DNA of 64,000 nucleotides, taken from the NCBI RefSeq assembly GCF_022867865.1, contig NZ_JALIEC010000003.1:636285-700284 (forward strand), given 5' to 3'. Within the stretch, counting starts at the first letter, position 1. Each line of letters starts with the position of its first letter. The stretch comes from Phaeobacter sp. J2-8 (GTDB lineage Bacteria > Pseudomonadota > Alphaproteobacteria > Rhodobacterales > Rhodobacteraceae). Below, one piece after another: positions 1 to 7,997 of the stretch. Under the pieces are notes generated by a model. That model was not told the DNA's origin. It saw nothing but the letters and a program-made list of their open reading frames with translations, and ran no database searches. The translations under genes and the position numbers were made by a program.

Positions 1-564
1 ATGACAAATTTGGCCAGCAGCACCTTGGCGGTGCAAAGAAAGCTGGAGGAAATCGCCTGTTATGCGTCGGCCATGGCCGTTGCGATAATGATGACCATCA
101 CCGTACTCGAAGTTTTTGCACGGGCCCTGTTTTCCATAAGTTTGCCCGGCGCTTATGAGTACGTCAGTTTGATGTTTGTGTATCTGATCTATCTGGGCCT
201 GGGATATTCCCAACGCCATGACGCCCATATCACTGTGGGTATCCTGTACGATCACTTGCCCCGTGGCCTTCGAAAGGCTGTCGAGGGTGTCTACCTTCTT
301 GCTGCGTTTTTGTTCTTTGCCATCCTGACCTGGACAAGCGCGGAATCCGCATGGACCAACTATGTCATGGGCGACACTGTCCTGGGCATTGTCGAAGTGA
401 AAACCTGGTGGGCCCGTGCGGGTATTCCGGTTGGCCTGGCGCTGTTCTCGCTCCGGTTTCTGACGCAGTTGATCCATTTGATCACCAGAGACGAGCTGTT
501 TGAGGAAACCGGACAAAATGATGTCCCGCAAAACGACCCCGCTGAAGATGAGGCAATGCCATGA
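1..564 (+). CDS. dctQ: TRAP transporter small permease (DctQ family)
   Basis: Small integral-membrane subunit of a tripartite ATP-independent periplasmic transporter; with the large subunit it drives ion-coupled uptake of an organic acid or sugar acid delivered by a periplasmic DctP-type protein. The 187-residue protein has about four hydrophobic segments (near residues 20-45, 52-70, 92-115 and 138-160) and a charged, acidic C-terminal tail, matching DctQ in size and layout. The ATG is the first base of the window, so the start is plausible but upstream context is missing, and the expected binding protein is not visible. It overlaps the next gene by 4 bp, so the two permeases are co-translated. 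The substrate cannot be read from this subunit; the sugar-acid-like genes downstream suggest a carboxylate. Confidence 0.9.
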   Translation: MTNLASSTLAVQRKLEEIACYASAMAVAIMMTITVLEVFARALFSISLPGAYEYVSLMFVYLIYLGLGYSQRHDAHITVGILYDHLPRGLRKAVEGVYLLAAFLFFAILTWTSAESAWTNYVMGDTVLGIVEVKTWWARAGIPVGLALFSLRFLTQLIHLITRDELFEETGQNDVPQNDPAEDEAMP

Positions 565-1868
565 TTGAATCACTGCAATTACCGTTTGTGATTGGGATGG
601 TCGCGGTCCTTATGGTCATGCGTGTTCCCGTGGGCATTTCATTGTTGATTTCAGGTGCCACCGGATTTGCGTTCATTCGCGGGACAACAATCACCTTTGA
701 CGCCATCGGCGGGCGGTTGTTCGACATCGGGTCGGGATATGCGCTGAGCGCGGTGCCGCTGTTCCTTCTTATGGGGCATGTCGCGGCCAAGGCTGGCATC
801 ACGCAGGACATCTATCGGGCGACGCGCGCCTGGTTGGGGCATCTCAAGGGCAGTGTGGTGATTTCCACGACGGTTGCGGCAGTTGCCTTTGCCGCGTGTT
901 CCGGGTCGACAACGTCGTCGACTGCGGTGTTCGGGCGTGTCGCGATCCCGGAAATGCTGCGTCTCAAGGTGAACCGCAAACTGGCCGCTGGCTGTGTGGC
1001 CACGGTGGGCACGCTTGCCGGTATGATCCCGCCTAGCATCAACTTGATCGTATACGGGATTATCGCGCGGGAATCTGTGCCCAAGCTGTTGATCGCCGGC
1101 ATTGTTCCGGGGTTGCTGACGGCGTTTGCATACCTTGTGATGATCTATATCCGTGTGAGCCGTAACCCCGACATGGCGCCGGCCCTGCCCAAAGCCGGGA
1201 TCGAAGAGCGTTTGCAATCTTTGAAAGGCGTCTGGAGCTTTCTGGTACTTGGCAGCGTCGTGATCGGCGGCATCTATGCTGGCATCATCACCCCGACAGA
1301 AGCCGGTGCAATTGGGGCCATCGGATCTTTCCTGATCGCATTGCTGCGCAAACGGATGTCCTTTGCGGTTTTGAAAGAGGTCTTTCTTGACACCGCGCAG
1401 ACCACATCGGTGATCTTCATCATTCTCGTCGGGGCCTTGATCTTCTCGTCCTACCTGGCGGTAAGTGGCGCATCGGGGGCGGTGTCCGAATATATCGTCG
1501 GTCTTGATATGTCGATGATGGGCATTGTCTGTATCTATGTCCTGCTCTTGCTGGTGTTGGGCTGTATGGTTGATCCGGTGTCGGTGATGTTCCTGACCGT
1601 GCCGATCTTTGTGCCGCCGCTGATCGAACTGGGCGCGCATCCGATCTGGTTGGCGATTGTTGTGGTCAAAACGCTGGAGATCGGATTGATCACACCCCCG
1701 GTCGGATTGAATGCCTTTGTTCTCAAAGGGGTCGCACCGTCCTTCTCATTAAAAGAGATTTTCGGCGGTATCTGGTGGTTCCTGCAGGTTGAGGTGATCA
1801 CCTTGCTGATGATCCTCTTCATTCCGGTCATCGCGACCTTCTTGCCCGAACTGGCCTATGCCAAATGA
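561..1868 (+). CDS. dctM: TRAP transporter large permease (DctM family)
   Basis: Large membrane subunit of the TRAP transporter, carrying the substrate and ion pathway. The 435-residue protein is hydrophobic throughout, with roughly 11-12 predicted membrane segments and the DctM-type signatures: an early PVGISLL segment, a GMIPPSINLIVYG stretch near residue 155 and a late ITPPVGLNAFVLKG motif near residue 375. Length is normal for the family. The ATG overlaps the dctQ stop (ATGA). A hairpin followed by a T-rich stretch at 1900-1950 ends the transcription unit. The LacI regulator just beyond is convergent, so the kinase/enolase genes belong to a separate transcript although probably to the same regulon. 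Confidence 0.95.
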   Translation: MIESLQLPFVIGMVAVLMVMRVPVGISLLISGATGFAFIRGTTITFDAIGGRLFDIGSGYALSAVPLFLLMGHVAAKAGITQDIYRATRAWLGHLKGSVVISTTVAAVAFAACSGSTTSSTAVFGRVAIPEMLRLKVNRKLAAGCVATVGTLAGMIPPSINLIVYGIIARESVPKLLIAGIVPGLLTAFAYLVMIYIRVSRNPDMAPALPKAGIEERLQSLKGVWSFLVLGSVVIGGIYAGIITPTEAGAIGAIGSFLIALLRKRMSFAVLKEVFLDTAQTTSVIFIILVGALIFSSYLAVSGASGAVSEYIVGLDMSMMGIVCIYVLLLLVLGCMVDPVSVMFLTVPIFVPPLIELGAHPIWLAIVVVKTLEIGLITPPVGLNAFVLKGVAPSFSLKEIFGGIWWFLQVEVITLLMILFIPVIATFLPELAYAK

Positions 1869-1899
1869 CGGCGTGATCTTCGCCCTTTAAGCGCACCAG

Positions 1900-1950
1900 A
1901 TGCGGCCAATGATTTGGGTGGTTTCCCGATCGTTGGCCGCATTTGTTTTG
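1900..1950 (+). terminator. Probable intrinsic terminator after dctM
   Basis: A perfect 10-bp inverted repeat (ATGCGGCCAA at 1900-1909, TTGGCCGCAT at 1933-1942) is followed by TTGTTTTG. It lies between the convergent ends of dctM and the LacI gene. The T-rich side faces dctM transcription. Confidence 0.6.
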
Positions 1951-1973
1951 GGGGCAGGGTGGTGGTGCTCGTC

Positions 1974-2951
1974 CTAGCGCAGGACCAGCTCTGCCGGAAA
2001 AGAGGTTTTCAGAACCTGTTCTGTGGGCGAGGTGGCGGAAATCAAGGCAATGGCGCTTTCGACCAAAGGTTCCACCGGCACCCTGATTGTCGTCATGCCG
2101 CCATTTATCCATTGATAAAATGACGGATCGCCATAGCCCACAAAGGCCGGCTGACTGTCGTTTGCGCCCAGGCTGTCCATGAAGGCACTGAGCGCGCCGT
2201 TCGAGATTTCGAAACCGCCACAGACCAGGGCCGTCGCCTGGCGCGACGTCAGGATTTCGGCGGCATTGCTGCGGCCCATTTCGAAAGAGGGTGTTCCTGT
2301 TCGGATCAATTCAGCAGGGGTTTCCAGTCCAAGATCATGCGCACCGGCCAGAAACGCCGCAAGGCGGCCTCGGCCGCTCGACAGGGTTTCGTCCGCCCCG
2401 ATATAGGCAATGCGGCTGTGCCCGGCCTGTGCCAAATGCGCCACCGCCGCGATGATGGCGGGGGAATCTTCGACAAGGATTGACGGGTTCGGGGTCGGGC
2501 TTTCGCGTCGGCGGATCAGCTCGATCAACCGCATGGAATCCGGCGGCGACACCTTGGCGGGTGTATCCCCGGGTGCGGGAACCATCACCACACAAGCGGC
2601 CTGAATTTCGCGCAGCCGGTCAAGCGCCTGTTGTTCCGTTTCGATATTGTCATTGGTCAAATGAATGACAAGCTGCAAGGCATGCGCATCACAGGCGAGG
2701 GCCATTGCATTGGCAAAACGCGCATAAAATTCGTTGACGATATTGGGCAGAACCAAGCCGACAATCTTGGCCCCATCCCCCCGCATTGCCATCGCAGCGG
2801 CGTTTTTCACATAGCCAAGCTCACGTGCGCGATTTTGAACCGCGTCTCGCGTTTCTTTTAGGACATTCGGGTTGTTCGACAGCGCGCGCGAGACTGTCAT
2901 GTGAGAAATGCCAAGGTCCTTGGCAATCGATTTGATGGTGACGCGGGTCAA
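1974..2951 (-). CDS. LacI family transcriptional regulator
   Basis: Ligand-responsive repressor. Residues 1-50 form the LacI helix-turn-helix: TIKSIAKDLGISHMTVSRAL followed by the hinge-helix region with NPNVLKETRD and VKNAAAMAMRG. The remaining ~270 residues resemble the periplasmic-binding-protein fold effector domain (GLVLPNIVNEFYARFANAM and so on). At 325 residues it is slightly short for the family. It is divergent from the phosphotransferase gene, and a perfect palindrome with a central CG, the classic LacI operator shape, sits in the space between them. It is therefore the likely local repressor of the kinase/enolase-like operon and perhaps of the TRAP genes. The effector is unknown. 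Confidence 0.93.
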   Translation of the reverse strand: MTRVTIKSIAKDLGISHMTVSRALSNNPNVLKETRDAVQNRARELGYVKNAAAMAMRGDGAKIVGLVLPNIVNEFYARFANAMALACDAHALQLVIHLTNDNIETEQQALDRLREIQAACVVMVPAPGDTPAKVSPPDSMRLIELIRRRESPTPNPSILVEDSPAIIAAVAHLAQAGHSRIAYIGADETLSSGRGRLAAFLAGAHDLGLETPAELIRTGTPSFEMGRSNAAEILTSRQATALVCGGFEISNGALSAFMDSLGANDSQPAFVGYGDPSFYQWINGGMTTIRVPVEPLVESAIALISATSPTEQVLKTSFPAELVLR

Positions 2952-3003
2952 AGCGGATACCTTTCAAGACTTCGGTTTACTAGCATTTAGTTTGGGATGT
3001 GTC

Positions 3004-3033
3004 TTGACAGAAAAAGGTGCTTTATCCTAGATG
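3004..3033 (+). promoter_or_regulatory. Candidate promoter of the kinase operon
   Basis: TTGACA at 3004-3009 matches the -35 consensus, and TAGATG at 3028-3033 is a weak -10 after an 18-bp spacer. The palindromic operator overlaps the -10 end and the predicted start point, which fits repression by blocking initiation. Inferred from sequence only. Confidence 0.45.
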
Positions 3034-3045
3034 TTCACGTGAACA
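3032..3045. promoter_or_regulatory. Perfect LacI-type operator palindrome
   Basis: TGTTCACGTGAACA is a perfect 14-bp palindrome with the central CG typical of LacI-family sites. It lies between the divergent LacI gene (start 2951) and the phosphotransferase start (3050), just after a TTGACA -35 box. Confidence 0.75.
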
Positions 3046-3049
3046 TAGT

Positions 3050-4072
3050 ATGGACCCACGCCAAATGACCCAGGCACTGGAACAGAGATGCAAAGACCTG
3101 ATCGTGGATCTGGGGCTTGGCCGTATCTCGGAAATTACGTCGATTGTACCGCTGACGGGGGGGGTTGCCTCTGACATCGCGCGTGTTGCGGTGGGGGACG
3201 CGCAGTATTGCGTCAAGTTTGCCTTGCCCAAGCTCAAGGTCGCTGCGGATTGGCGCGCGCCCGTTCACCGCAACGCCGCAGAATACGCGTGGTTACAGGT
3301 CGCCGCAGACATCCTGCCACAAAACGCCGTGCAGCTTTTTGGCAGGTCGGACACGGCACATGGCTTTGCGATGGAGTTTGTCACCGGTGCGGGTGTCTAT
3401 CTGTGGAAGGCCCGGATGCTTGCGGCGGCCGCCCCAAAGGGGGAGGCCGCAATCGTCGGTGACATGATCGGACGCATTCATGCGGCCTCGACCGCCCCGG
3501 CATTCAACAAAACCCCGTTTCAAAATCACGACGATTTCCGCGCCCTCAGGATCGAGCCCTATCTGACCTTCACGGCCAGCGCCCATCCCGAAGTGGCGGG
3601 GCAGCTGAACGCATTGGCGGCCATGCTCTATGACAGTTCCGCCGTTCTGGTGCATGGCGACGTCAGCCCAAAGAACATTCTGTTTCGCGATGGCGGGGCA
3701 ATTGTTCTGGACGCCGAATGCGCGACGATGGGGGACGCCAGTTTCGACACGGCATTTTGCCTCAATCATCTGGTGCTTAAATCCGTGCATATCCCCGAAA
3801 CGCGTCGCGCGTTGCTGGCGGAAATCGGCGCTTTCTGGTCGGCCTATGCCCCCCATGTAACATGGGAGCCGCAGGCGCAGCTGGAAGGTCGGGTTGCCCG
3901 GCTGCTGCCGGCATTGATGTTGGCGCGGGTCGACGGAAAATCCCCCGTAGAATATCTGGATGAGGCCGAGCGCGCGCAGGTGCGCGGCTTGGCCCTTTCC
4001 CTGATCGAACAACCGGCCTCAACCCTTTCAGCGGTGGTTGAGCGTCTGACAACAGATTTGAAGGAAACATAA
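3050..4072 (+). CDS. Phosphotransferase family protein (APH/choline kinase-like small-molecule kinase)
   Basis: Predicted ATP-dependent kinase of the aminoglycoside phosphotransferase fold, which phosphorylates a small hydroxylated substrate. The catalytic loop is clear: VLVHGDVSPKNILF (HGD-x4-N) near residue 200, followed by a metal-binding ILDAE-like segment, VLDAECATMGDASFDTA. The N-lobe carries a lysine in YCVKFALPK near residue 55. I chose the ATG at 3050 (MDPRQMTQ) because an upstream GTG at 3017 would place the operator inside the gene; the transcript would then have a very short leader. The length of about 340 residues is normal. The enolase-like gene follows after 2 bp. With an enolase-like enzyme downstream, a role in phosphorylating the pathway substrate is an inference; antibiotic resistance is unlikely in this context. 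Confidence 0.85.
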   Translation: MDPRQMTQALEQRCKDLIVDLGLGRISEITSIVPLTGGVASDIARVAVGDAQYCVKFALPKLKVAADWRAPVHRNAAEYAWLQVAADILPQNAVQLFGRSDTAHGFAMEFVTGAGVYLWKARMLAAAAPKGEAAIVGDMIGRIHAASTAPAFNKTPFQNHDDFRALRIEPYLTFTASAHPEVAGQLNALAAMLYDSSAVLVHGDVSPKNILFRDGGAIVLDAECATMGDASFDTAFCLNHLVLKSVHIPETRRALLAEIGAFWSAYAPHVTWEPQAQLEGRVARLLPALMLARVDGKSPVEYLDEAERAQVRGLALSLIEQPASTLSAVVERLTTDLKET

Positions 4073-4074
4073 AC

Positions 4075-5391
4075 GTGTCACATATCAAAGACGTAATCGG
4101 GCGGCGGGTCTGGGACTACGCGGGCATCCAACGGTCGAAGTGGATGTCGTTCTGGACACTGGCACAATCGGGCGTGCCATTGCACCGGCAGGGGCGTCGC
4201 GCGGCACGCGTGAGGCGATTGACCTGCGCGATGGTGGTGCCGCGCTGCAAGGCAAGAACGTCAGGCGTGCCTTGGAAAACGTGAATGGCCCCATTGCGGC
4301 CGCGCTCAAAGGGCGGGATGTGCAGGATCAATCCGGCGCAGATGCGGCCATTCTTGCGCTTGATCCGTCACCGTTGAAAAACACCTTGGGCGGCAATGCC
4401 ACGGTTTCGACATCCCTCGCGGTTCTGCATGCGGCGGCGGCGGATACGGGCTGTGCCTTGTGGCGGCATGTGGCGGATCAGACCGGGTTCACACCGTCAT
4501 TGCCATTGCCCGAAATCCAGATTTTTGGCGGCGGGGCCCATGCGGGACGCCGCGTCGACATACAGGATTTCATGATCATGGTCCCCGGCGCCAGCAGCTT
4601 TGACGAAGTGATGGAGATCACGAACGAAGTCTATTTCGCGGCCTGGCGACATCATGCGGTCCAGGGGGAAACTGGCGGGGGTGGCCGACGAGGGCGGCTG
4701 GTGGCCGATGTTTGACAGCAACGAAGAGGCGCTGGAAACGCTGATCGGTGCGATCGAAAAAGCGGGCGAGAAACCCGGTGACCGGGTTGTCATATCGCTC
4801 GACATTGCGGCTTCTGAGTTTTGCAGCGATGGCCGTTACCAGCTGGCGCTTGAAAATCGCGACATGGACAGCAGCGCCATGATCGACATGTTGGGCGGCT
4901 GGCTTGATGCCTATCCGATTGTTTCAATCGAAGACCCGCTTGCCGAAACCGACAAGGACGGCACGCGCGAGTTTACGCGCCGCTTTGGCGACAAGGTGCA
5001 GATCATCGGCGACGATTACCTTGTGACCAACGCGGCCCTTGTGGAACAGGCCCAGACAGATGGTGCCTGCAACGCGGTGCTGATCAAGGTCAATCAAGCT
5101 GGCACCGTCACTGAAAGCTTTGACACCTTCCGCAAGGCACGGGCCGGGGGCTGGGGCGCGATTGTTTCGGCGCGCTCTGGCGAAACCGAAGACGTCTCGA
5201 TCAGCCATCTGGCGACCGGATTGGGCGGGGGACAGCTGAAGGTCGGCTCGTTCACCCGATCAGAGCGGATGGTGAAATGGAACGAATGCCTCCGCATTCA
5301 GGACACGCTTGGCGCACAGGCCTTTGTCGGGGGCGCGCCCTTGGCGAACACATGGTGGGGCCAACAGAATAACAAGGGACGAAAATCATGA
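4075..5391 (+). CDS. Enolase-like protein (phosphopyruvate hydratase paralogue), frame broken twice
   Basis: An enolase-superfamily dehydratase related to phosphopyruvate hydratase. Full length is about 438 residues once two compensating indels are repaired: one base missing near 4127-4131 (GGCATCCAACG, expected ATCCCAACG) and one extra base near 4645. Between them the homology lies in the second frame. Metal and catalytic elements remain: GGAHAG histidine, ADEGG, IEDPLAE, GDDYLVTN, LIKVNQAGT lysine, GQLKVGS lysine. Canonical motifs are changed, though: DSRG to DYAG, PSGASTG to PAGASRG, QEFMI to QDFMI, and SHRSGET to SARSGET. The GTG start follows AAGGAA. Position between a kinase and an FAH hydrolase argues for a dedicated catabolic enzyme rather than the glycolytic enolase. 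The breaks may be sequencing errors or recent inactivation. Confidence 0.8.
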
Positions 5392-6236
5392 AGCTCGCGC
5401 GTTATGGTGACCGGTATGGCACCAAAATTCCCTGTATCCTTGATGCCGATGGCGTGGCGCGCGATGCCTCGTCCATTGTGCAGGACTTTGGCCCGCGAAC
5501 CCTGTCGCCCGAATTGTTGGCGACGCTTGCAGCCACCGATCCCCAAAGCCTGCCTGTCGCGGATATCGCTGGCAAACGGTTGGCGCCGCCCGTGGCGCAG
5601 CCCTTCAACATCTGGTGCGTCGGCCTGAACTATTCGGACCACGCAAAAGAGGCCGGTCTACCGGTGCCCGACGAGCCCATTTTGTTCAACAAATCCACAG
5701 TGACCTACTGTGGTGCGGGTGACGATATCCTCAAATCTGCCCAGATGACAAAACTGGACTGGGAGGTGGAGCTGGGGATCGTCATCGGCAAACCTGCGCT
5801 CAACATTTCCAAAGCAGAGGCAATGGATCACATCGCCGGTTTTGTCGTGGTGAACGACCTGTCGGAACGGGCGTGGCAGATGGAGCGGTCGGGTCAATGG
5901 GTCAAAGGCAAAAGCTTTCCCAATTTCTGTCCGACCGGGCCGTTTCTGGCAACCAGAGACGAGATCGAAGACGTGCAAAACCTGGGCATGTGGCTTGATG
6001 TGAATGGCACGCGCATGCAAACCGGCAATACCGCAACGATGATTTTCGATGTGGCAACCATCGTCAGCTACATGTCTGAATTCACACGCCTGGAGGCCGG
6101 CGATCTGATTTGCACCGGCACACCACCGGGTGTGGGCGCAGGCATGACACCGCCCGTCTGGTTGAACGTCGGCGATGAAGTATCCCTTGGGATCGACGGA
6201 TTAGGTGCACAAAAACAGAAGGTTGTCGCCTTTTAA
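5388..6236 (+). CDS. Fumarylacetoacetate hydrolase family protein
   Basis: FAH-fold metal-dependent hydrolase or lyase acting on 2,4-dioxo acids or related substrates. The 282-residue protein has the typical N-terminal cap region, then WCVGLNYSDHAKEAG near residue 80, the metal-binding acidic set in LDWEVELGIVIGK near residue 123, KGKSFPNFCPTGPF near residue 170 and the late ICTGTPPGVGAG motif near residue 240. It overlaps the enolase-like gene by 4 bp (ATGA). In L-fucose-type pathways this family cleaves a 2,4-diketo-3-deoxy sugar acid produced by an SDR, and here an SDR follows directly. The substrate is inferred only at that level. Confidence 0.9.
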   Translation: MKLARYGDRYGTKIPCILDADGVARDASSIVQDFGPRTLSPELLATLAATDPQSLPVADIAGKRLAPPVAQPFNIWCVGLNYSDHAKEAGLPVPDEPILFNKSTVTYCGAGDDILKSAQMTKLDWEVELGIVIGKPALNISKAEAMDHIAGFVVVNDLSERAWQMERSGQWVKGKSFPNFCPTGPFLATRDEIEDVQNLGMWLDVNGTRMQTGNTATMIFDVATIVSYMSEFTRLEAGDLICTGTPPGVGAGMTPPVWLNVGDEVSLGIDGLGAQKQKVVAF

Positions 6237-6267
6237 CGGCAGGCGCGGATCGAAGAAGGGAACACAT

Positions 6268-7020
6268 ATGAATACTCTGGATCTTCAGGGCCGTCGGGCC
6301 GTGATCACAGGTGGTGCCCGCGGTATGGGGTTCGCCTTTGCCAAACGGTTTTTGGAAAGCGGGGCCTCTGTCGCCCTGTGGGACGTCAACGAGGTGGCGC
6401 TGGAGCGGGCCAAAACGGCGCTTGATCCATTGGGCAAGGTGATCACCGACAGGGTCGATGTGTCGGATTATGCCAATGTCGAAACCGCCGCTACACAGGC
6501 CGCCGAGGCGCTGGGCGGTATCGACATATTGGTCAACGCGGCGGGGATCGCGGGGGTGAACACGGCGCTGGTCGATTATCCGATCGACACCTGGAACGCG
6601 GTGATGAACGTGAACCTGAACGGGATTTTTCACACCTGCCGGGCCATCGTGCCCCATATGCAAACAGGCGATTACGGGCGGATTGTGAACATCTCGTCCA
6701 TGGCGGGCAAAGAGGGCAATCCCAATGCGTCGGCCTATTCCGTGTCAAAGGCTGGTGTGATCGGCTTGACCAAAAGCCTTGGCAAAGAGCTGGCAACAAG
6801 CAACATCCGCGTCAATGCGATTTGCCCGGCCGTGATCAAAACGGAAATGCTGGACGATGTCACAGAGGAACAAATCGGCTATATGCTGGCCAAGATCCCG
6901 ATGGGGCGCATGGGCACGGTGGAAGAGATTTCCGCGATGGTCGGCTGGATGTGTTCGCAGGAATGCTCTTATTCGACGGGGGCGGTTTTCGACCTCTCTG
7001 GTGGGCGCGCGACCTATTGA
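6268..7020 (+). CDS. SDR family NAD(P)-dependent oxidoreductase
   Basis: Classical short-chain dehydrogenase of 250 residues. The cofactor motif TGGARGMG is at residues ~12-19, NAAG near residue 89, the catalytic serine in NISSMAG near 140, and the YSVSK tetrad residues near 155-159. The start is the ATG at 6268, preceded by GAAGAAGGG; an upstream in-frame start would run into the FAH gene. It lies 31 bp after the FAH gene and is the last gene of the kinase/enolase-like operon. Together with an FAH hydrolase it probably oxidises a keto-deoxy sugar acid before cleavage. 3-oxoacyl-ACP reductase is a common automatic label but does not fit the context. Confidence 0.9.
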   Translation: MNTLDLQGRRAVITGGARGMGFAFAKRFLESGASVALWDVNEVALERAKTALDPLGKVITDRVDVSDYANVETAATQAAEALGGIDILVNAAGIAGVNTALVDYPIDTWNAVMNVNLNGIFHTCRAIVPHMQTGDYGRIVNISSMAGKEGNPNASAYSVSKAGVIGLTKSLGKELATSNIRVNAICPAVIKTEMLDDVTEEQIGYMLAKIPMGRMGTVEEISAMVGWMCSQECSYSTGAVFDLSGGRATY

Positions 7021-7047
7021 GCTGGCCGCGCGATGCAGGTGGCTTTA

Positions 7048-7058
7048 GGGGGGGGGGG
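7048..7058. repeat. Eleven-guanine homopolymer
   Basis: An uninterrupted run of 11 G lies 27 bp after the SDR stop, between convergent genes. It is the longest G run noted in the window and its length is likely to be unreliable. Confidence 0.9.
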
Positions 7059-7080
7059 AACCGCTTGGCGAGGTTGCCGG

Positions 7081-7105
7081 AGGGCGGGTTGGCGCACACC
7101 GCCCT
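7081..7105. terminator. Hairpin between convergent genes
   Basis: AGGGCGG at 7081-7087 pairs with CCGCCCT at 7099-7105 across an 11-base loop. It sits between the SDR (plus) and transglutaminase (minus) stops. There is no clear T tract, so a bidirectional terminator role is only inferred. Confidence 0.35.
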
Positions 7106-7115
7106 TCGGGATGGC

Positions 7116-7991
7116 CTAGCTCACCGGCACCACATCCACCGTATGCAGCGTGTCCTGATCGCCAGAGGATCGCAGGCTGCCCTTGACCGGGGCGACATCG
7201 CTGTAGTCACGGCCAAAAGCCACGGTGATATGATCGGCAGAGACCAGAACATTGTTGGTGGGGTCAATTTCGATCCAGCCGTTTTCCATCCCGCACCATG
7301 CCCGGACCCAGGCGTGCATCGCATCCGCCCCTTCCAGTCGCGGTTGCCCCTCTGGCGGTTCGGTCCGCAAGAAACCAGAGACATAGGCCGCAGGTATGCC
7401 AAGTGCGCGCAGCGCCGAGATCATCACGTGGCTGTAATCCTGACAGACCCCGCGCCGGGCCTGAAACGCCTCAAGCGGGGTGGTGGCCACATGGGTGGCG
7501 TCGGGATCGAAATCGAATGTGTCGTGGATGGCGCGGCTGATGGCGCGAACCGCATCAAGGGTCGACATCTGTGGGGTCGCCGTCGCGCGGGCAAAAGCCG
7601 CAATATCGGGGTCGGCGGCAATTCGCGGAGAAACGCCAAGGAAATGGTGCGGCGACGCCGGGGATATGCTGCGCAATCCGCCAAGCTCGCCGCCAATGTC
7701 CGCGACAGAGCAGCTGAGGTCCAGAGAGGTGTCGACCGTATCGCGCTGGATACGGCCCTGAAAGACAAATTCGATCTCATCCAGCCGCATGTCGTGGGCA
7801 ACCTCGACTGTGGGATTGCCAAAGAAATCCTGACCCGGCAGCCGATAGTTCGGGTTTGGCGTGATGTCGATCCGACTGTTCAGCGTTTGTTGCCCCGCCA
7901 TTTCACGTGGGGCCATGCGCAAAACGGTGCGGCTGGCGGCGGCAGGTTGGTAGTAGCGATAGGCGATCCGTAGTCTGACATCATAGAGCAT
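7116..7991 (-). CDS. Transglutaminase-like (papain-fold) family protein
   Basis: Predicted cytoplasmic papain-fold peptidase or amidase of the transglutaminase superfamily, 291 residues. An N-terminal bacterial transglutaminase-associated region is followed by the core: the catalytic cysteine in RRGVCQDYSHVM near residue 165, the histidine in DAMHAWVRAW near residue 225 and the aspartate in EIDPTNN near residue 240. No signal peptide is seen. Last gene of a three-gene unit, 6 bp after the alpha-E/ATP-grasp gene. In comparative-genomic work this family is repeatedly linked to the same ATP-grasp, alpha-E and DUF2126 partners, and a peptide-processing or crosslinking role was predicted. No substrate is established. 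Confidence 0.9.
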   Translation of the reverse strand: MLYDVRLRIAYRYYQPAAASRTVLRMAPREMAGQQTLNSRIDITPNPNYRLPGQDFFGNPTVEVAHDMRLDEIEFVFQGRIQRDTVDTSLDLSCSVADIGGELGGLRSISPASPHHFLGVSPRIAADPDIAAFARATATPQMSTLDAVRAISRAIHDTFDFDPDATHVATTPLEAFQARRGVCQDYSHVMISALRALGIPAAYVSGFLRTEPPEGQPRLEGADAMHAWVRAWCGMENGWIEIDPTNNVLVSADHITVAFGRDYSDVAPVKGSLRSSGDQDTLHTVDVVPVS

Positions 7992-7997
7992 GGCGGA

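Noticed and set aside
3050..4072. Aminoglycoside resistance gene
   Set aside because: The fold signature is shared by many metabolic kinases, and the LacI-controlled catabolic context makes a resistance role unlikely.
4075..5391. Programmed ribosomal frameshifting in the enolase-like gene
   Set aside because: Neither site has a slippery heptamer or downstream stimulatory structure that I can see, and similar indels occur in unrelated housekeeping genes.
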